Shown: one piece after another, positions 8,316 through 15,526 of the stretch
Layout of the letters: each line of letters opens with the position of its first letter
How positions within the stretch are numbered: position 1 is the stretch's first letter
NCBI RefSeq assembly: GCF_048751585.1
Contig: NZ_JAZHOB010000001.1
Span: 496,001-560,000 of the forward strand
Length of the DNA: 64,000 bases
Origin: G025836975 sp048751585
GTDB lineage: Bacteria; Pseudomonadota; Gammaproteobacteria; Burkholderiales; Burkholderiaceae_B
Reading direction: 5' to 3'
Position numbers and translations under genes: made by a program
The notes under the pieces: generated by a model
The model's input: the letters and a program-made list of their open reading frames with translations, nothing else
What the model was told of the DNA's origin: nothing
The model's database searches: none

Positions 8316-9098
8316 ATGCCCAAACTTGCCGCCAACATCACCATGATGTTCAACGAGCTGCCCTTCCTGGAACGCATACAGGCTTCCGCCCAGTCCGGCT
8401 TCAAGGCCGTTGAATTTCTGTTTCCCTACGACTTCGATGCGCAGGATATCGCCGCCGAACTGAAACGCCACTCGGTCAGGAACGCACTGTTCAATATGCC
8501 GCCAGGGGACTGGAATGCGGGCGAGCGAGGCATTGCCGCCCTGCCCGGCCGCAGCCAGGAGTTTCGCGACGGCGTGGCCAAGGCCATTTCCTATGCGCAG
8601 GCGCTGGGAACGCCCAACGTGCACGCCATGGCCGGCCTGCTGCCTGCCGATGCCGACGCGAACCTGTGCAGAGCCACCTTCATCGAGAACCTGAAGTACG
8701 CCGCGCAGCAGTGCGCCGCGCACGGCATCACGGTGCTCATAGAGCCCATAAACCAGCGCGACATGCCCGGCTATTTTCTTAGCCTGCAAGACCAGGCGCA
8801 TGCCATACGCGAAGAAGTCGGCGAGCCCAATCTTAAGGTGCAGATGGACTTCTATCATGCGCAGATCATGGAAGGCGATATTGCCATGACCTTCCGCAAA
8901 TACCAGCCGCATGTGGGGCATATACAGATCGCCGGCGTGCCCGAGCGGCATGAGCCCGACACCGGGGAAGTCAATCATGCCTATTTGTTCCGTCTGCTCG
9001 ACGAACTGGGCTACGACGGGTGGGTCGGATGCGAGTACCGGCCGGCCAATGGCACGGTGCAAGGCCTGGGCTGGATGAACAGCCTCATGGATAAATGA
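8316..9098 (+). CDS. otnI: 2-oxo-tetronate isomerase (hydroxypyruvate isomerase family)
   Basis: A 260-aa TIM-barrel protein of the xylose isomerase-like/Hyi family. OtnI interconverts 2-oxo-tetronate and 3-oxo-tetronate, linking the DenD product to the OtnK substrate. Signature parts are KLAANITMMFNELPF at the N-terminus, LIEPINQRDMPGYFL with its metal-binding Glu (near residue 145), QMDFYHAQIM and the HIQIAGVPERHEP segment. ATG 8316 was chosen over the earlier in-frame start at 8268 because the family begins with this MPKLAAN stretch. A 69-bp gap separates it from otnC. The gene ends 8 bp before a perfect-palindrome terminator. Confidence 0.9.
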   Translation: MPKLAANITMMFNELPFLERIQASAQSGFKAVEFLFPYDFDAQDIAAELKRHSVRNALFNMPPGDWNAGERGIAALPGRSQEFRDGVAKAISYAQALGTPNVHAMAGLLPADADANLCRATFIENLKYAAQQCAAHGITVLIEPINQRDMPGYFLSLQDQAHAIREEVGEPNLKVQMDFYHAQIMEGDIAMTFRKYQPHVGHIQIAGVPERHEPDTGEVNHAYLFRLLDELGYDGWVGCEYRPANGTVQGLGWMNSLMDK

Positions 9099-9106
9099 CA
9101 AGAAAA

Positions 9107-9150
9107 GAAGCATAAAAAACGGGCTCCGCGGAGCCCGTTTTTTATGCTTC
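9107..9150. terminator. 44-bp perfect palindrome, bidirectional terminator
   Basis: Every base from 9107 to 9150 is matched by its reverse complement. A GC core (CGGGCTC/GAGCCCG) is flanked by A6 on the left and T6 on the right, so each strand shows a hairpin followed by a U-tract. It sits between convergent otnI (ending 9098) and dctM (ending 9160) and can stop transcription from both sides. Confidence 0.9.
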
Positions 9151-9159
9151 GCGCCACCA

Positions 9160-10437
9160 TCACCGGGCGTACACCAGATCCCTCAGGAATAGCGACAGGG
9201 ACGGGAAATAGGTAATCACCAACACGCAGCCCAGGATGACCAGTACGAATGGAATGAGCTTGGGTATGATCTTGTCCAGCGATATCTTGGCCACGGCGCA
9301 GGCCGCAAACAGATTGACCCCGAAAGGCGGCGTGATCATGCCCATGGCCAGGTTGACGACCATGATGGTGCCGAAGTGCACCGGATCGACGCCGAACTTC
9401 ATGGCCACCGGCACCAAGATGGGCGCCAGCACGATGATGGACGCCGACGTCTCGATGAACATGCCGATGATGAACAGCGCGGCATTGACGCCCAGCAGAA
9501 ACAACGCGGGGCTGGTCAGATGCTCGGCCAGGAAGTTGCCTATCATGTCGGGCACGCCGGCGCGGGTCAGCATGAAGCTGAACAAGCCAGCATTCGCAAT
9601 AATGAACATGATGACAGCCGAAGAAATCACGGATTTTTTCAGTACCACCATCAGTTGAGATATCTTGATCTTGCGGTAGACGAATGTGCCGACTATCCAG
9701 GCATAGAACACCGCCACCACTGACGCTTCGGTCGGGGTGAAGATCCCGCCGTATATTCCGCCAAGAATGATGACAGGCATCAGCAGAGCCAAAGAGGCAT
9801 GGCTGCTGGCGCGCCAGATAGGCATCCTGCCTATGCCATCCTGCTTGCCGTAACCATAGGCTCTGGCATAGAGCAATGCGAAGATCATCAGGGCGCCGCC
9901 GATCAGAATGCCCGGACCGATGCCGGCAATGAACAGCTCCCCGATGGATACTTCCGCCGAGACGCCGTACAGAATCATGGGAATCGACGGCGGAATGATC
10001 ACGCCCAGCTCCGCCGAGGTAGCCTGCAGAGACGCCGCATAGCTTACCGGATAGCCATGTTTGACAAGCGCAGGTATAAGGATGGCGCCGATCGCGAACG
10101 TGGTGGCCACCGACGATCCGGAGACCGCGGCGAAGATCATGCAGGTAAGTACGCAGGTGGCTGACAAACCGCCCTGAACACCGCCCACCAGCGATTTGGC
10201 GAACTCCACCAGCCGCTGTGAAATGCCACCGGCCTCCATCAGGTTGCCGGCCAGGATAAAGAAGGGAATGGCGGCCAGCGGAAACTTGTTGATGGAGTTG
10301 AAGATCTCTTTGACCGCCACCAGCATGTTCGCTTCGGCAACGACGATGCCGACCACGCTGGCCAGCCCGATGGATACAGCGATTGAAACCGAGATCGCAA
10401 AGCAGGCGATCATCGTGATGAGCATGGCTGTCGTCAT
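9160..10437 (-). CDS. dctM: TRAP transporter large permease (DctM)
   Basis: A 425-aa integral membrane subunit of a tripartite ATP-independent periplasmic transporter, the sodium-driven permease that works with a small DctQ subunit and a DctP receptor. About a dozen hydrophobic helices span the whole length. Family landmarks include PFFILAGNLMEAGGI near residue 60, AAVSGSSVATT near residue 105, IIPPSIPMILYGV and GMITPPFGVNLF. It is the last gene of the minus-strand dctPQM unit and converges on the acid-sugar operon. The substrate is most likely erythronate or threonate from context, but the sequence does not prove it. Confidence 0.92.
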   Translation of the reverse strand: MTTAMLITMIACFAISVSIAVSIGLASVVGIVVAEANMLVAVKEIFNSINKFPLAAIPFFILAGNLMEAGGISQRLVEFAKSLVGGVQGGLSATCVLTCMIFAAVSGSSVATTFAIGAILIPALVKHGYPVSYAASLQATSAELGVIIPPSIPMILYGVSAEVSIGELFIAGIGPGILIGGALMIFALLYARAYGYGKQDGIGRMPIWRASSHASLALLMPVIILGGIYGGIFTPTEASVVAVFYAWIVGTFVYRKIKISQLMVVLKKSVISSAVIMFIIANAGLFSFMLTRAGVPDMIGNFLAEHLTSPALFLLGVNAALFIIGMFIETSASIIVLAPILVPVAMKFGVDPVHFGTIMVVNLAMGMITPPFGVNLFAACAVAKISLDKIIPKLIPFVLVILGCVLVITYFPSLSLFLRDLVYAR

Positions 10438-10469
10438 ATTTGTTTTTCTTCCAGGCGTTTAGGCGGGGA

Positions 10470-10964
10470 TTACTGCGCGGTTTCCAGTTCTTCGTGGCGC
10501 GGGTCCAGATAGTTGCCGATCACGCCGATCATGGCGCAAACAGAACCTACGGGCAAAGCCACAAAAGCCCAGAACATGGAGAAATATTCCAAACCGATAA
10601 TCGTCTGGACCTTGCCTCGCTGCGCGTAGTCCCATCCGTACCATGCAATGACGGCCAACAGGGCCAGGGACAACAACGTGATGATGGCCTCCAGAACCCT
10701 GCGAAACCGGGGCGGCGCCGTCCGGTGCATCAGGTCCACGGAAATCATGGAGCCGTAACGAAAAGCCGCGGGAATGCCCAGAAACACCATCCAGATCAGC
10801 GCGATCCGCACAATCACTTCGCTCCATTCCGACGGCAGCTCGAACACAAAGCGCATCAGCACTTGCAACATGCCCATGCTGGCGGCGATGACCAGCATCA
10901 GGCAGGCCAGCCAGATTGAAAGCGTCGTCAGTTGGCGTTCAAAATTCAGGAAAGCTGTCTTCAC
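10470..10964 (-). CDS. dctQ: TRAP transporter small permease (DctQ)
   Basis: A 164-aa membrane protein with four hydrophobic helices, the normal size and topology of DctQ subunits. The conserved ELPSEWSEVIVRIALIWMVF segment lies near residues 38-57. DctQ bridges the large permease and is required for assembly of the transporter. It starts 84 bp downstream of dctP and ends 32 bp before dctM, so the three genes are probably cotranscribed. Confidence 0.89.
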   Translation of the reverse strand: MKTAFLNFERQLTTLSIWLACLMLVIAASMGMLQVLMRFVFELPSEWSEVIVRIALIWMVFLGIPAAFRYGSMISVDLMHRTAPPRFRRVLEAIITLLSLALLAVIAWYGWDYAQRGKVQTIIGLEYFSMFWAFVALPVGSVCAMIGVIGNYLDPRHEELETAQ

Positions 10965-11048
10965 GTTTTTCCTTGAGGGGAAATGTGTTGGATGTCGAAA
11001 CAGAGACAGAAACGCCCCATGGTCATGGGGCGTTACACGGCGGGCTGC

Positions 11049-12038
11049 TTATTTAGCGGCGCGGATCCTGTCCAGGTTGTCCTTGCCGAATTGCTTGTTG
11101 AAGTCGGCCATGATGGGCTCCAGCGCCGCCTGGAACTGCGCCTTGTCTATGGTCTCGACCACCTCCATCCCCTTGCTGCGCAAATCGGCAACGGCATTTT
11201 TCTCGTCGGAGTCGATGCGGTCCCGATTGGCCTTTACGCCGATGCGTGCCGCCTCGACAAAAGCCTTCTTGTCTTCATCCGACAATTTGTCGAAAGCAGC
11301 CTTGTTCATCAGGTAGACACCAGGCGAATAAACGTGGCCCGTCAGCGTCAGGTATTTTTGCACCTGGTCGAACTTGGAAGCGGTGATCACCGACAGCGGG
11401 TTTTCCTGACCGTCCACAGTGCCCTGCTGCAGCGCGGTGAACACCTCGCTGAACGCCATGGGCGTGGGGTTGATGCCGAAAGCCTTGTAGGCCTGGATGT
11501 GCACGGGGTTTTCCACCGTGCGCATCTTCAAGCCTTGCATGTCCGCCGGAACCTTGATGGGATGCTTGTTGTTCGTCATGTGCCGGAAGCCGTTTTCCGC
11601 CCATGCCAGAGCCTTGAAACCCCGGGGTTCGAATTTTTTCAGCATCTCGTCGCCGATGGGGCCGTCCAGCACGCCGCGCGCATGCGCATAATCGGTAAAC
11701 AGATAAGGCACGTCCAGAATCTTCACTTCCGGCACGAAATTGGGAACGGGGCCGCTGGAAGTCCAGGTCAGTTCCTGCGTGCCCATCTGCACCGACTCCA
11801 TGGCTTCGCGCTCGGCGCCCAAAGAACTGGCGTAAAAAGTCTTGATGACATAGCGGCCATTGGTCAGCCTTTCGACTTCCTTGGCGAACGTGTCGATCGC
11901 CACGCCTTGATGCGAATTCTGCGGCGAGGAAATGCTGATGCGCATCACGGTCTGTGCCGATGCGCTGGTGCCCAGCACAAGGCCGGCGGCCAAAATGGAC
12001 AGCGTAAGCCCAACAGTAGTGCGGCGGAAAGTTTTCAT
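11049..12038 (-). CDS. dctP: TRAP transporter periplasmic solute receptor (DctP)
   Basis: A 329-aa periplasmic binding protein. ATG 12038 was chosen over an upstream in-frame start at 12251 because it has a strong Shine-Dalgarno (AGGAGACAG on the minus strand) and opens directly with a signal peptide (KTFRRTTVGLTLSILAAG to SASA-Q). The mature part shows the DctP pattern: ISISSPQNSHQG, then MKMRTVENPVHIQAYKAFG near residue 175, which supplies the conserved Arg that salt-bridges the substrate carboxylate, and QGTVDGQENPL near residue 220. The conserved Arg fits a carboxylate ligand such as a sugar acid. The operator-like dyad at 12142-12164 lies about 100 bp upstream. Confidence 0.91.
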   Translation of the reverse strand: MKTFRRTTVGLTLSILAAGLVLGTSASAQTVMRISISSPQNSHQGVAIDTFAKEVERLTNGRYVIKTFYASSLGAEREAMESVQMGTQELTWTSSGPVPNFVPEVKILDVPYLFTDYAHARGVLDGPIGDEMLKKFEPRGFKALAWAENGFRHMTNNKHPIKVPADMQGLKMRTVENPVHIQAYKAFGINPTPMAFSEVFTALQQGTVDGQENPLSVITASKFDQVQKYLTLTGHVYSPGVYLMNKAAFDKLSDEDKKAFVEAARIGVKANRDRIDSDEKNAVADLRSKGMEVVETIDKAQFQAALEPIMADFNKQFGKDNLDRIRAAK

Positions 12039-12141
12039 TCTGTCTCCTGGGAAATTCGAATTCATTCGATTATTGATTGGACGCCGGCTGCTGCCCGCGG
12101 CTTGAACCTTGTGCCACCCGTGTCGAATGGCTTTATTAATC

Positions 12142-12164
12142 TGTATTACAACATATGTAATACA
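12142..12164. promoter_or_regulatory. Perfect dyad operator candidate upstream of dctP
   Basis: TGTATTAC (12142-12149), a 7-bp spacer and GTAATACA (12157-12164) form an exact inverted repeat of the kind bound by GntR/FCD dimers. Its left half and spacer match the denD-proximal motif at 5349-5361 in 12 of 13 bases. This supports shared control of dctPQM and denD-otnKCI. Confidence 0.55.
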
Positions 12165-12225
12165 ACTTTCGCAACCAGATACAAGAGAGAAATGAGGGTA
12201 AAAACAGAGGGTGAACCAGCCTGAC

Positions 12226-12254
12226 TTGCACACCCAAAAAAATTCGTGCATAAT
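12226..12254 (+). promoter_or_regulatory. tRNA cluster promoter
   Basis: TTGCAC (12226-12231), a 17-bp spacer and CATAAT (12249-12254) form a good sigma-70 promoter. The predicted start is about 20 bp before tRNA-Ala at 12283. Confidence 0.6.
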
Positions 12255-12282
12255 CTCGCTTCTTCGCTAGACATTCCACACC

Positions 12283-12358
<76 letters not shown>

Positions 12359-12456
12359 GTCAAACGAAGAAAGCCGATGATGGCTGCAGTAAACAGCGTA
12401 TTGATGAAATACGCGCCGCGTTGAATATGCTACAATGCGCAGCTTGTTTTTGTCCT

Positions 12457-12532
12457 GTCCCCTTCGTCTAGAGGCCTAGGACACCACCCTTTCACGGTGG
12501 GTACAGGGGTTCGAATCCCCTAGGGGACGCCA
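12457..12532 (+). tRNA. tRNA-Glu (TTC anticodon)
   Basis: A 76-nt cloverleaf with encoded CCA. GTCCCCT pairs with AGGGGAC. The anticodon stem CCACC/GGTGG encloses CTTTCAC, giving TTC. The T-arm is GGGGTTCGAATCCCC. A TACAAT hexamer at 12431-12436 might be a second internal -10 element. Confidence 0.97.
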
Positions 12533-12561
12533 GTTTTTCTGGCTATGCAGTACACCGCTGC

Positions 12562-12638
12562 GGAGCGGTAGTTCAGTTGGTTAGAATACCGGCCTGTCAC
12601 GCCGGGGGTCGCGGGTTCGAGTCCCGTCCGCTCCGCCA
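12562..12638 (+). tRNA. tRNA-Asp (GTC anticodon)
   Basis: A 77-nt cloverleaf with encoded CCA. GGAGCGG pairs with CCGCTCC. The anticodon loop CTGTCAC gives GTC. The T-arm is CGGGTTCGAGTCCCG. It is the last tRNA before the terminator at 12648 and marks the left edge of the atypical region. Confidence 0.97.
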
Positions 12639-12647
12639 AGAATTCAG

Positions 12648-12682
12648 AAAAAAAGCGCTTGCACTATGTAAGCGCTTTTTTT
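12648..12682 (+). terminator. Terminator of the tRNA cluster
   Basis: A 13-bp perfect stem, A7-GCGCTT (12648-12660) against AAGCGC-T7 (12670-12682), with a 9-nt loop. The U-tract forms the 3' arm. The A-tract on the other side means it could also stop minus-strand transcription from the cassette at 12692-14982. Confidence 0.88.
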
Positions 12683-12691
12683 CGCCTCGAC

Positions 12692-12910
12692 TTATATTCC
12701 AAAGTCGGATTTTTGTTCCAAAATTGCGCAGTGAGGACCGTCTACGACAAGTACAACGCGGACAACGCCGCATTGCAACTTGAAGAGATAGCGCTCGCCA
12801 TCTAAGGTGGCAAGCTGTCGATGACGACCATTTGTGGCAAAAAACTTGCTGCTCCCAAGACCGTGCACAAGGTTTTGCTGACGTGGCTTGATCCAGTGGA
12901 TCTCGGTCAA
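12692..12910 (-). CDS. Possible small protein (72 aa), unknown function
   Basis: A weakly supported reading frame of 72 codons. Its TTG start overlaps the stop of the 533-aa gene as TTGA, the same coupling used by other genes in this window. The product is mildly basic and has a hydrophobic strand-like core (VVRVVLVVDGPH) and a helix-turn stretch (IHWIKPRQQ), with no family I recognise. It ends 10 bp before the tRNA terminator, where a minus-strand operon could end. The plus strand over the same bases also reads protein-like for about 25 codons from 12731, so neither frame is certain. Confidence 0.33.
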   Translation of the reverse strand: MTEIHWIKPRQQNLVHGLGSSKFFATNGRHRQLATLDGERYLFKLQCGVVRVVLVVDGPHCAILEQKSDFGI

Positions 12911-14508
12911 CCTACCAACGTAATGCTCACTTGGTCAGCCGGTATGCGGTACATCAGACTTTCACCCTCAGCCAACGCCAGTGATTCTGCAAACTGACTT
13001 TCCTGTGCCCACACATCGAAGTCATGAAGGTCCAGCGCTTTCAGTGCACGCAACTTCTCGACCAGAGTAACAAAGTTGAAGTATCTGGCAAATAGGTACT
13101 GCTCCATCACCTCATCATTGATAACAATGTGCTGTTCGCTGCGGTGAACCGCCATCACTATGTGCTTCAGTATGTTCTTTGTGGCCGTCTGCATCTCCCC
13201 ACCGCCCAAGCTCTCGCCCAAGAGCGCGTGCCTGGCGTGAGTTAGGCCATATACGCGGGGTGCCACCTGCGCGCTGTGCAGGTTAAACCAGATGAAGCAG
13301 AACGCGCTGGTGTTCCAGATGGTATTGAAGATACTCGTCGCTGCGTGCTCACCTTGGCGGCGCTCCATACGATGCAGGTAGTCAGGGATGCGATTATCTT
13401 CACGGATGATCCCGAGCGTGATCTCTAGGATCTGCTCACATTGCTCATTGGAGATTCCACGCGGCAACGGGTTACCTTCATCAGCGCGCATCTTCTGCAC
13501 GTCCTTGACCAACTCCATCAGATGGTCAAGGTTGTCGTACTGCTTCTGGCCCTTAGATTGTTCGCAGGATTCTATGTACGCATTTTCAACGTGAATGCCA
13601 CGGTTGTAAAAGTATGCGATGGCATCAATGAGCTTCGGCGCATACTCATGCAGATCAAGGTAGTGCGCACTGTACTCAAGGAACGCGCGATTCAACCCCA
13701 AATGATGCAACAGCAGTGCGAACAAGGGCGTGCGCGCCTCTTTGATGGCTTTCGCCTTAGGCTTGAATTCAATTGGAATTGAGTTGAGTACCTCGGCATT
13801 GGCGTTCCACGATTGAACGCGGACTGCATTGTTCTCAAGGGAAGTCCTTCGAATGAAAGTCGACACCCTGTGGCTGGCTGGCTCTTTTGCTAGGGCGGCA
13901 TCAGAATCAAGCAAAAGATAGGCATACAGCCCCAGATTCTGATGGATCTCCTTCCACTCATCACTTTGGTAAATCCGCGGTGCGATCTCTCCTTCTGATG
14001 TGAGAAAAAGATTGCCCGTGATCACTTTTCCTGCAAGACCACGCTCATTTAAAACACGAGCCAGATTCAGATAAAGCAGCTTGACGAATTCAGCACGGAT
14101 CTCACCGTGTTCTGAAGTCTTGGCATTGGGCTCGGAGCTTTGGGATGACTCCAAATTCAAGTCCACGAAAAACTCTAGAAGATTCTTGTGCGAGCAGTAT
14201 TGGCTGAAATGCCGCATGGCTTTCTGGTGCTCTGGCGACGTGCTGGGTTGCGTCATCCAGTCTTGTTTTAGCAGCTTCAGATACTCATGAGGCACGCAAA
14301 CCAGACATGCCTTGGTCCAGTTGTAATAGCGTTGCTTCATGGCACTCAACACAAGGCTGAATAAATCCAGCTCTTTGTTAAGTTCGCGCTTTTCATCATC
14401 GTTGAAGACAGACATATAGTTGGTCCATTGTGCGTCGGTCCAGCCCAATATGGACTTCACGGTCTTGAGAGTGGTGCGCGGATCTACGGAATCAAATTCT
14501 TCAGCCAT
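12907..14508 (-). CDS. Unrecognised 533-aa helical protein in atypical region
   Basis: I do not recognise this family. The protein is 533 aa, soluble and rich in predicted helix, without a signal peptide, clear membrane span, Walker motif or zinc-finger cysteine pattern. Locally conserved-looking patches are WTDAQWTNYMSVFNDDEKRE near residue 24, LYAYLLLDSDAAL near residue 193, ALLLHHLGLNRAFLEYSAHY near residue 265 and FNTIWNTSAFCFIWFNLHSA near residue 390. Base composition is clearly lower in GC than the flanks and codon choice is more relaxed, which suggests acquisition. No strong ribosome site precedes ATG 14508. It follows the 113-aa gene across a 132-bp hairpin-rich gap and may be the effector of a two- or three-gene cassette; that role is speculation. 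Confidence 0.75.
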   Translation of the reverse strand: MAEEFDSVDPRTTLKTVKSILGWTDAQWTNYMSVFNDDEKRELNKELDLFSLVLSAMKQRYYNWTKACLVCVPHEYLKLLKQDWMTQPSTSPEHQKAMRHFSQYCSHKNLLEFFVDLNLESSQSSEPNAKTSEHGEIRAEFVKLLYLNLARVLNERGLAGKVITGNLFLTSEGEIAPRIYQSDEWKEIHQNLGLYAYLLLDSDAALAKEPASHRVSTFIRRTSLENNAVRVQSWNANAEVLNSIPIEFKPKAKAIKEARTPLFALLLHHLGLNRAFLEYSAHYLDLHEYAPKLIDAIAYFYNRGIHVENAYIESCEQSKGQKQYDNLDHLMELVKDVQKMRADEGNPLPRGISNEQCEQILEITLGIIREDNRIPDYLHRMERRQGEHAATSIFNTIWNTSAFCFIWFNLHSAQVAPRVYGLTHARHALLGESLGGGEMQTATKNILKHIVMAVHRSEQHIVINDEVMEQYLFARYFNFVTLVEKLRALKALDLHDFDVWAQESQFAESLALAEGESLMYRIPADQVSITLVG

Positions 14509-14540
14509 AATTTAAGATCGAATTATTAAAATTGGGGGCT

Positions 14541-14619
14541 GGGCAGGTGCTTGATGGATTGCACAACCTGCCCGGCGGGATGGGCAAGCCCAAACAGCCG
14601 ATCGCAACTTCGATCGGCT
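14541..14619. other. Three consecutive hairpins between the two cassette genes
   Basis: The gap 14509-14640 contains three perfect inverted repeats in a row: GGGCAGGT/ACCTGCCC (14541-14548 with 14566-14573), TGGGC/GCCCA around AA (14581-14592), and AGCCGATCG/CGATCGGCT around CAACTT (14596-14604 with 14611-14619). None is followed by a convincing U-tract on the minus strand, so an attenuator, RNA-processing site or small RNA is as likely as a terminator. Confidence 0.5.
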
Positions 14620-14640
14620 ATGGTTTAGGTTGCTGAGAAT

Positions 14641-14982
14641 TTATTCGCTCAGGCCGAGCCGAGCCCGATCTTCTGCGATCTCATCCAGGTCATCGGCATT
14701 CAGCAGGCGCTCTGACAAAGGAATGATGATATTAGCTTGCCCCAGCACGCGATTGACGTCCTCTTCAAACTGGAGAGCATCGGCCTTATCGATAGAGGTG
14801 CAAAGAAATGCGCTGCTCAGGTCCATCTTCAGCCCCAAGTGGTCATCGTGGCGGACGTATACCTTATCTGTGTTGCCCAGATCTACAAGAGCGTCAACTA
14901 AGTCGCTGGCAGTGTGGAACTCGGACGGATCGTCGCTCAACCGGGACGCCAATTCATCAAGCGTTTCAATTTTTTCGATCAT
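14641..14982 (-). CDS. Unrecognised acidic 113-aa protein
   Basis: A small, very acidic protein (many Asp/Glu, such as NADDLDEIAEDRARLGLSE at the C-terminus) of a family I do not recognise. ATG 14982 has a good ribosome site (GAGG about 7 bases upstream on the minus strand). The sequence alternates helical acidic stretches (KIETLDELASRLSDDPSEF) with a strand-like middle (DKVYVRHDDHLGLKMDLSSA). Size and charge resemble antitoxins, inhibitors or immunity proteins, but there is no homology evidence for that. It is the first gene of the minus-strand cassette and is followed by the hairpin region and the 533-aa gene. Confidence 0.72.
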   Translation of the reverse strand: MIEKIETLDELASRLSDDPSEFHTASDLVDALVDLGNTDKVYVRHDDHLGLKMDLSSAFLCTSIDKADALQFEEDVNRVLGQANIIIPLSERLLNADDLDEIAEDRARLGLSE

Positions 14983-15061
14983 ATTTTCCTCGGCAGTGGC
15001 ATCGAATATGAAGCCTGTTAGGGTAAAAGTTTATGTATCCGTGCTTCGCACAGACACATAG

Positions 15062-15214
15062 ATGATCGTCTTTTCAATCCCAACCCGCCAACAAAGCTGG
15101 CTCAAGCGGAACCCGATCCACTGCTTGCAGAAAAAGGCGGAGAAAACCAAAAAGGCCGATATAGATCTGGCCTCGAAACGCTATCGGGACCTACTGCAGG
15201 AGCCAAGTAATTGA
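15062..15214 (+). pseudogene. Truncated phage Gp49-like (HigB-type) toxin remnant
   Basis: A 50-codon frame whose second half matches the C-terminal end of Gp49-like RelE-superfamily toxins: IHCLQKKAEKTKKADIDLAS followed by KRYRDLLQE, where intact relatives have the pattern LHAFQKK-x-x-KTPK-x-[ED]I-x-LA. The first ~16 codons do not resemble the family, and the usual ~60-residue N-terminal part is absent upstream, so the toxin is broken. The TGA stop overlaps the TTG start of the downstream XRE antitoxin, which preserves the ancestral toxin-antitoxin arrangement. Confidence 0.65.
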
Positions 15215-15492
15215 GAAACCAACGATTTACCAGCATCTGGGATGCCATCGAAGATACCCAGGAAGAAGCAGAAAACATGAGGCTTCGTTCAGTCCTCATG
15301 ACAGCGCTGAAGCAGCACAGAGTCCACGCCAAGATGAGCCAGGCCGAAGCCGCCAAGCTTTTTGGCGTGACCCAGCCCCGCGTCTCTGACCTGATGCGCG
15401 GAAAAATCAATGTTTTTGGTCTTGATGCACTGGTAAATATGGCCGCTGCAGCGGGTCTGCATATTGAGATGCGCGTGCTTGAATCTGCGTGA
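15211..15492 (+). CDS. XRE-family antitoxin-type regulator (HTH_37), orphaned
   Basis: A 93-aa helix-turn-helix protein. The HTH lies at about residues 42-65 (MSQAEAAKLFGVTQPRVSDL), followed by MRGKINVFGLDALVNMAAAA, the pattern of antitoxins that pair with Gp49-like toxins (NadS/HigA2 type). The N-terminal RFTSIWDAIEDTQEEAENM is also typical. The start is TTG 15211 overlapping the toxin-remnant stop; an internal ATG further on would cut into the conserved N-terminus. With the toxin truncated, it may persist as a repressor or as an immunity gene against related toxins. Its last 41 bases are repeated imperfectly at 16155-16195. Confidence 0.85.
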   Translation: MRNQRFTSIWDAIEDTQEEAENMRLRSVLMTALKQHRVHAKMSQAEAAKLFGVTQPRVSDLMRGKINVFGLDALVNMAAAAGLHIEMRVLESA

Positions 15493-15501
15493 CGACTCCA
15501 G
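15461..15501 (+). repeat. Direct repeat copy 1 (3' end of XRE antitoxin gene)
   Basis: Forty-one bases matching 16155-16195 with six mismatches. This copy encodes the last ten residues (HIEMRVLESA) and stop of the antitoxin. The two copies bracket the higBA genes. Confidence 0.75.
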
Positions 15502-15526
15502 TTCATCGATATGCTGCCCAAGCCTA

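Noticed and set aside
10983..12224. Plus-strand 413-codon frame opposite dctP
   Set aside because: dctP has a signal peptide, ribosome site and family motifs; the antisense product is His/Gln-rich with no family resemblance.
15009..15060. Short frame starting MKPVRV before the toxin remnant, resembling the MKPV-type start of Gp49-like toxins
   Set aside because: Only four residues match and the frame stops after 17 codons; too little to join it to the remnant at 15062.
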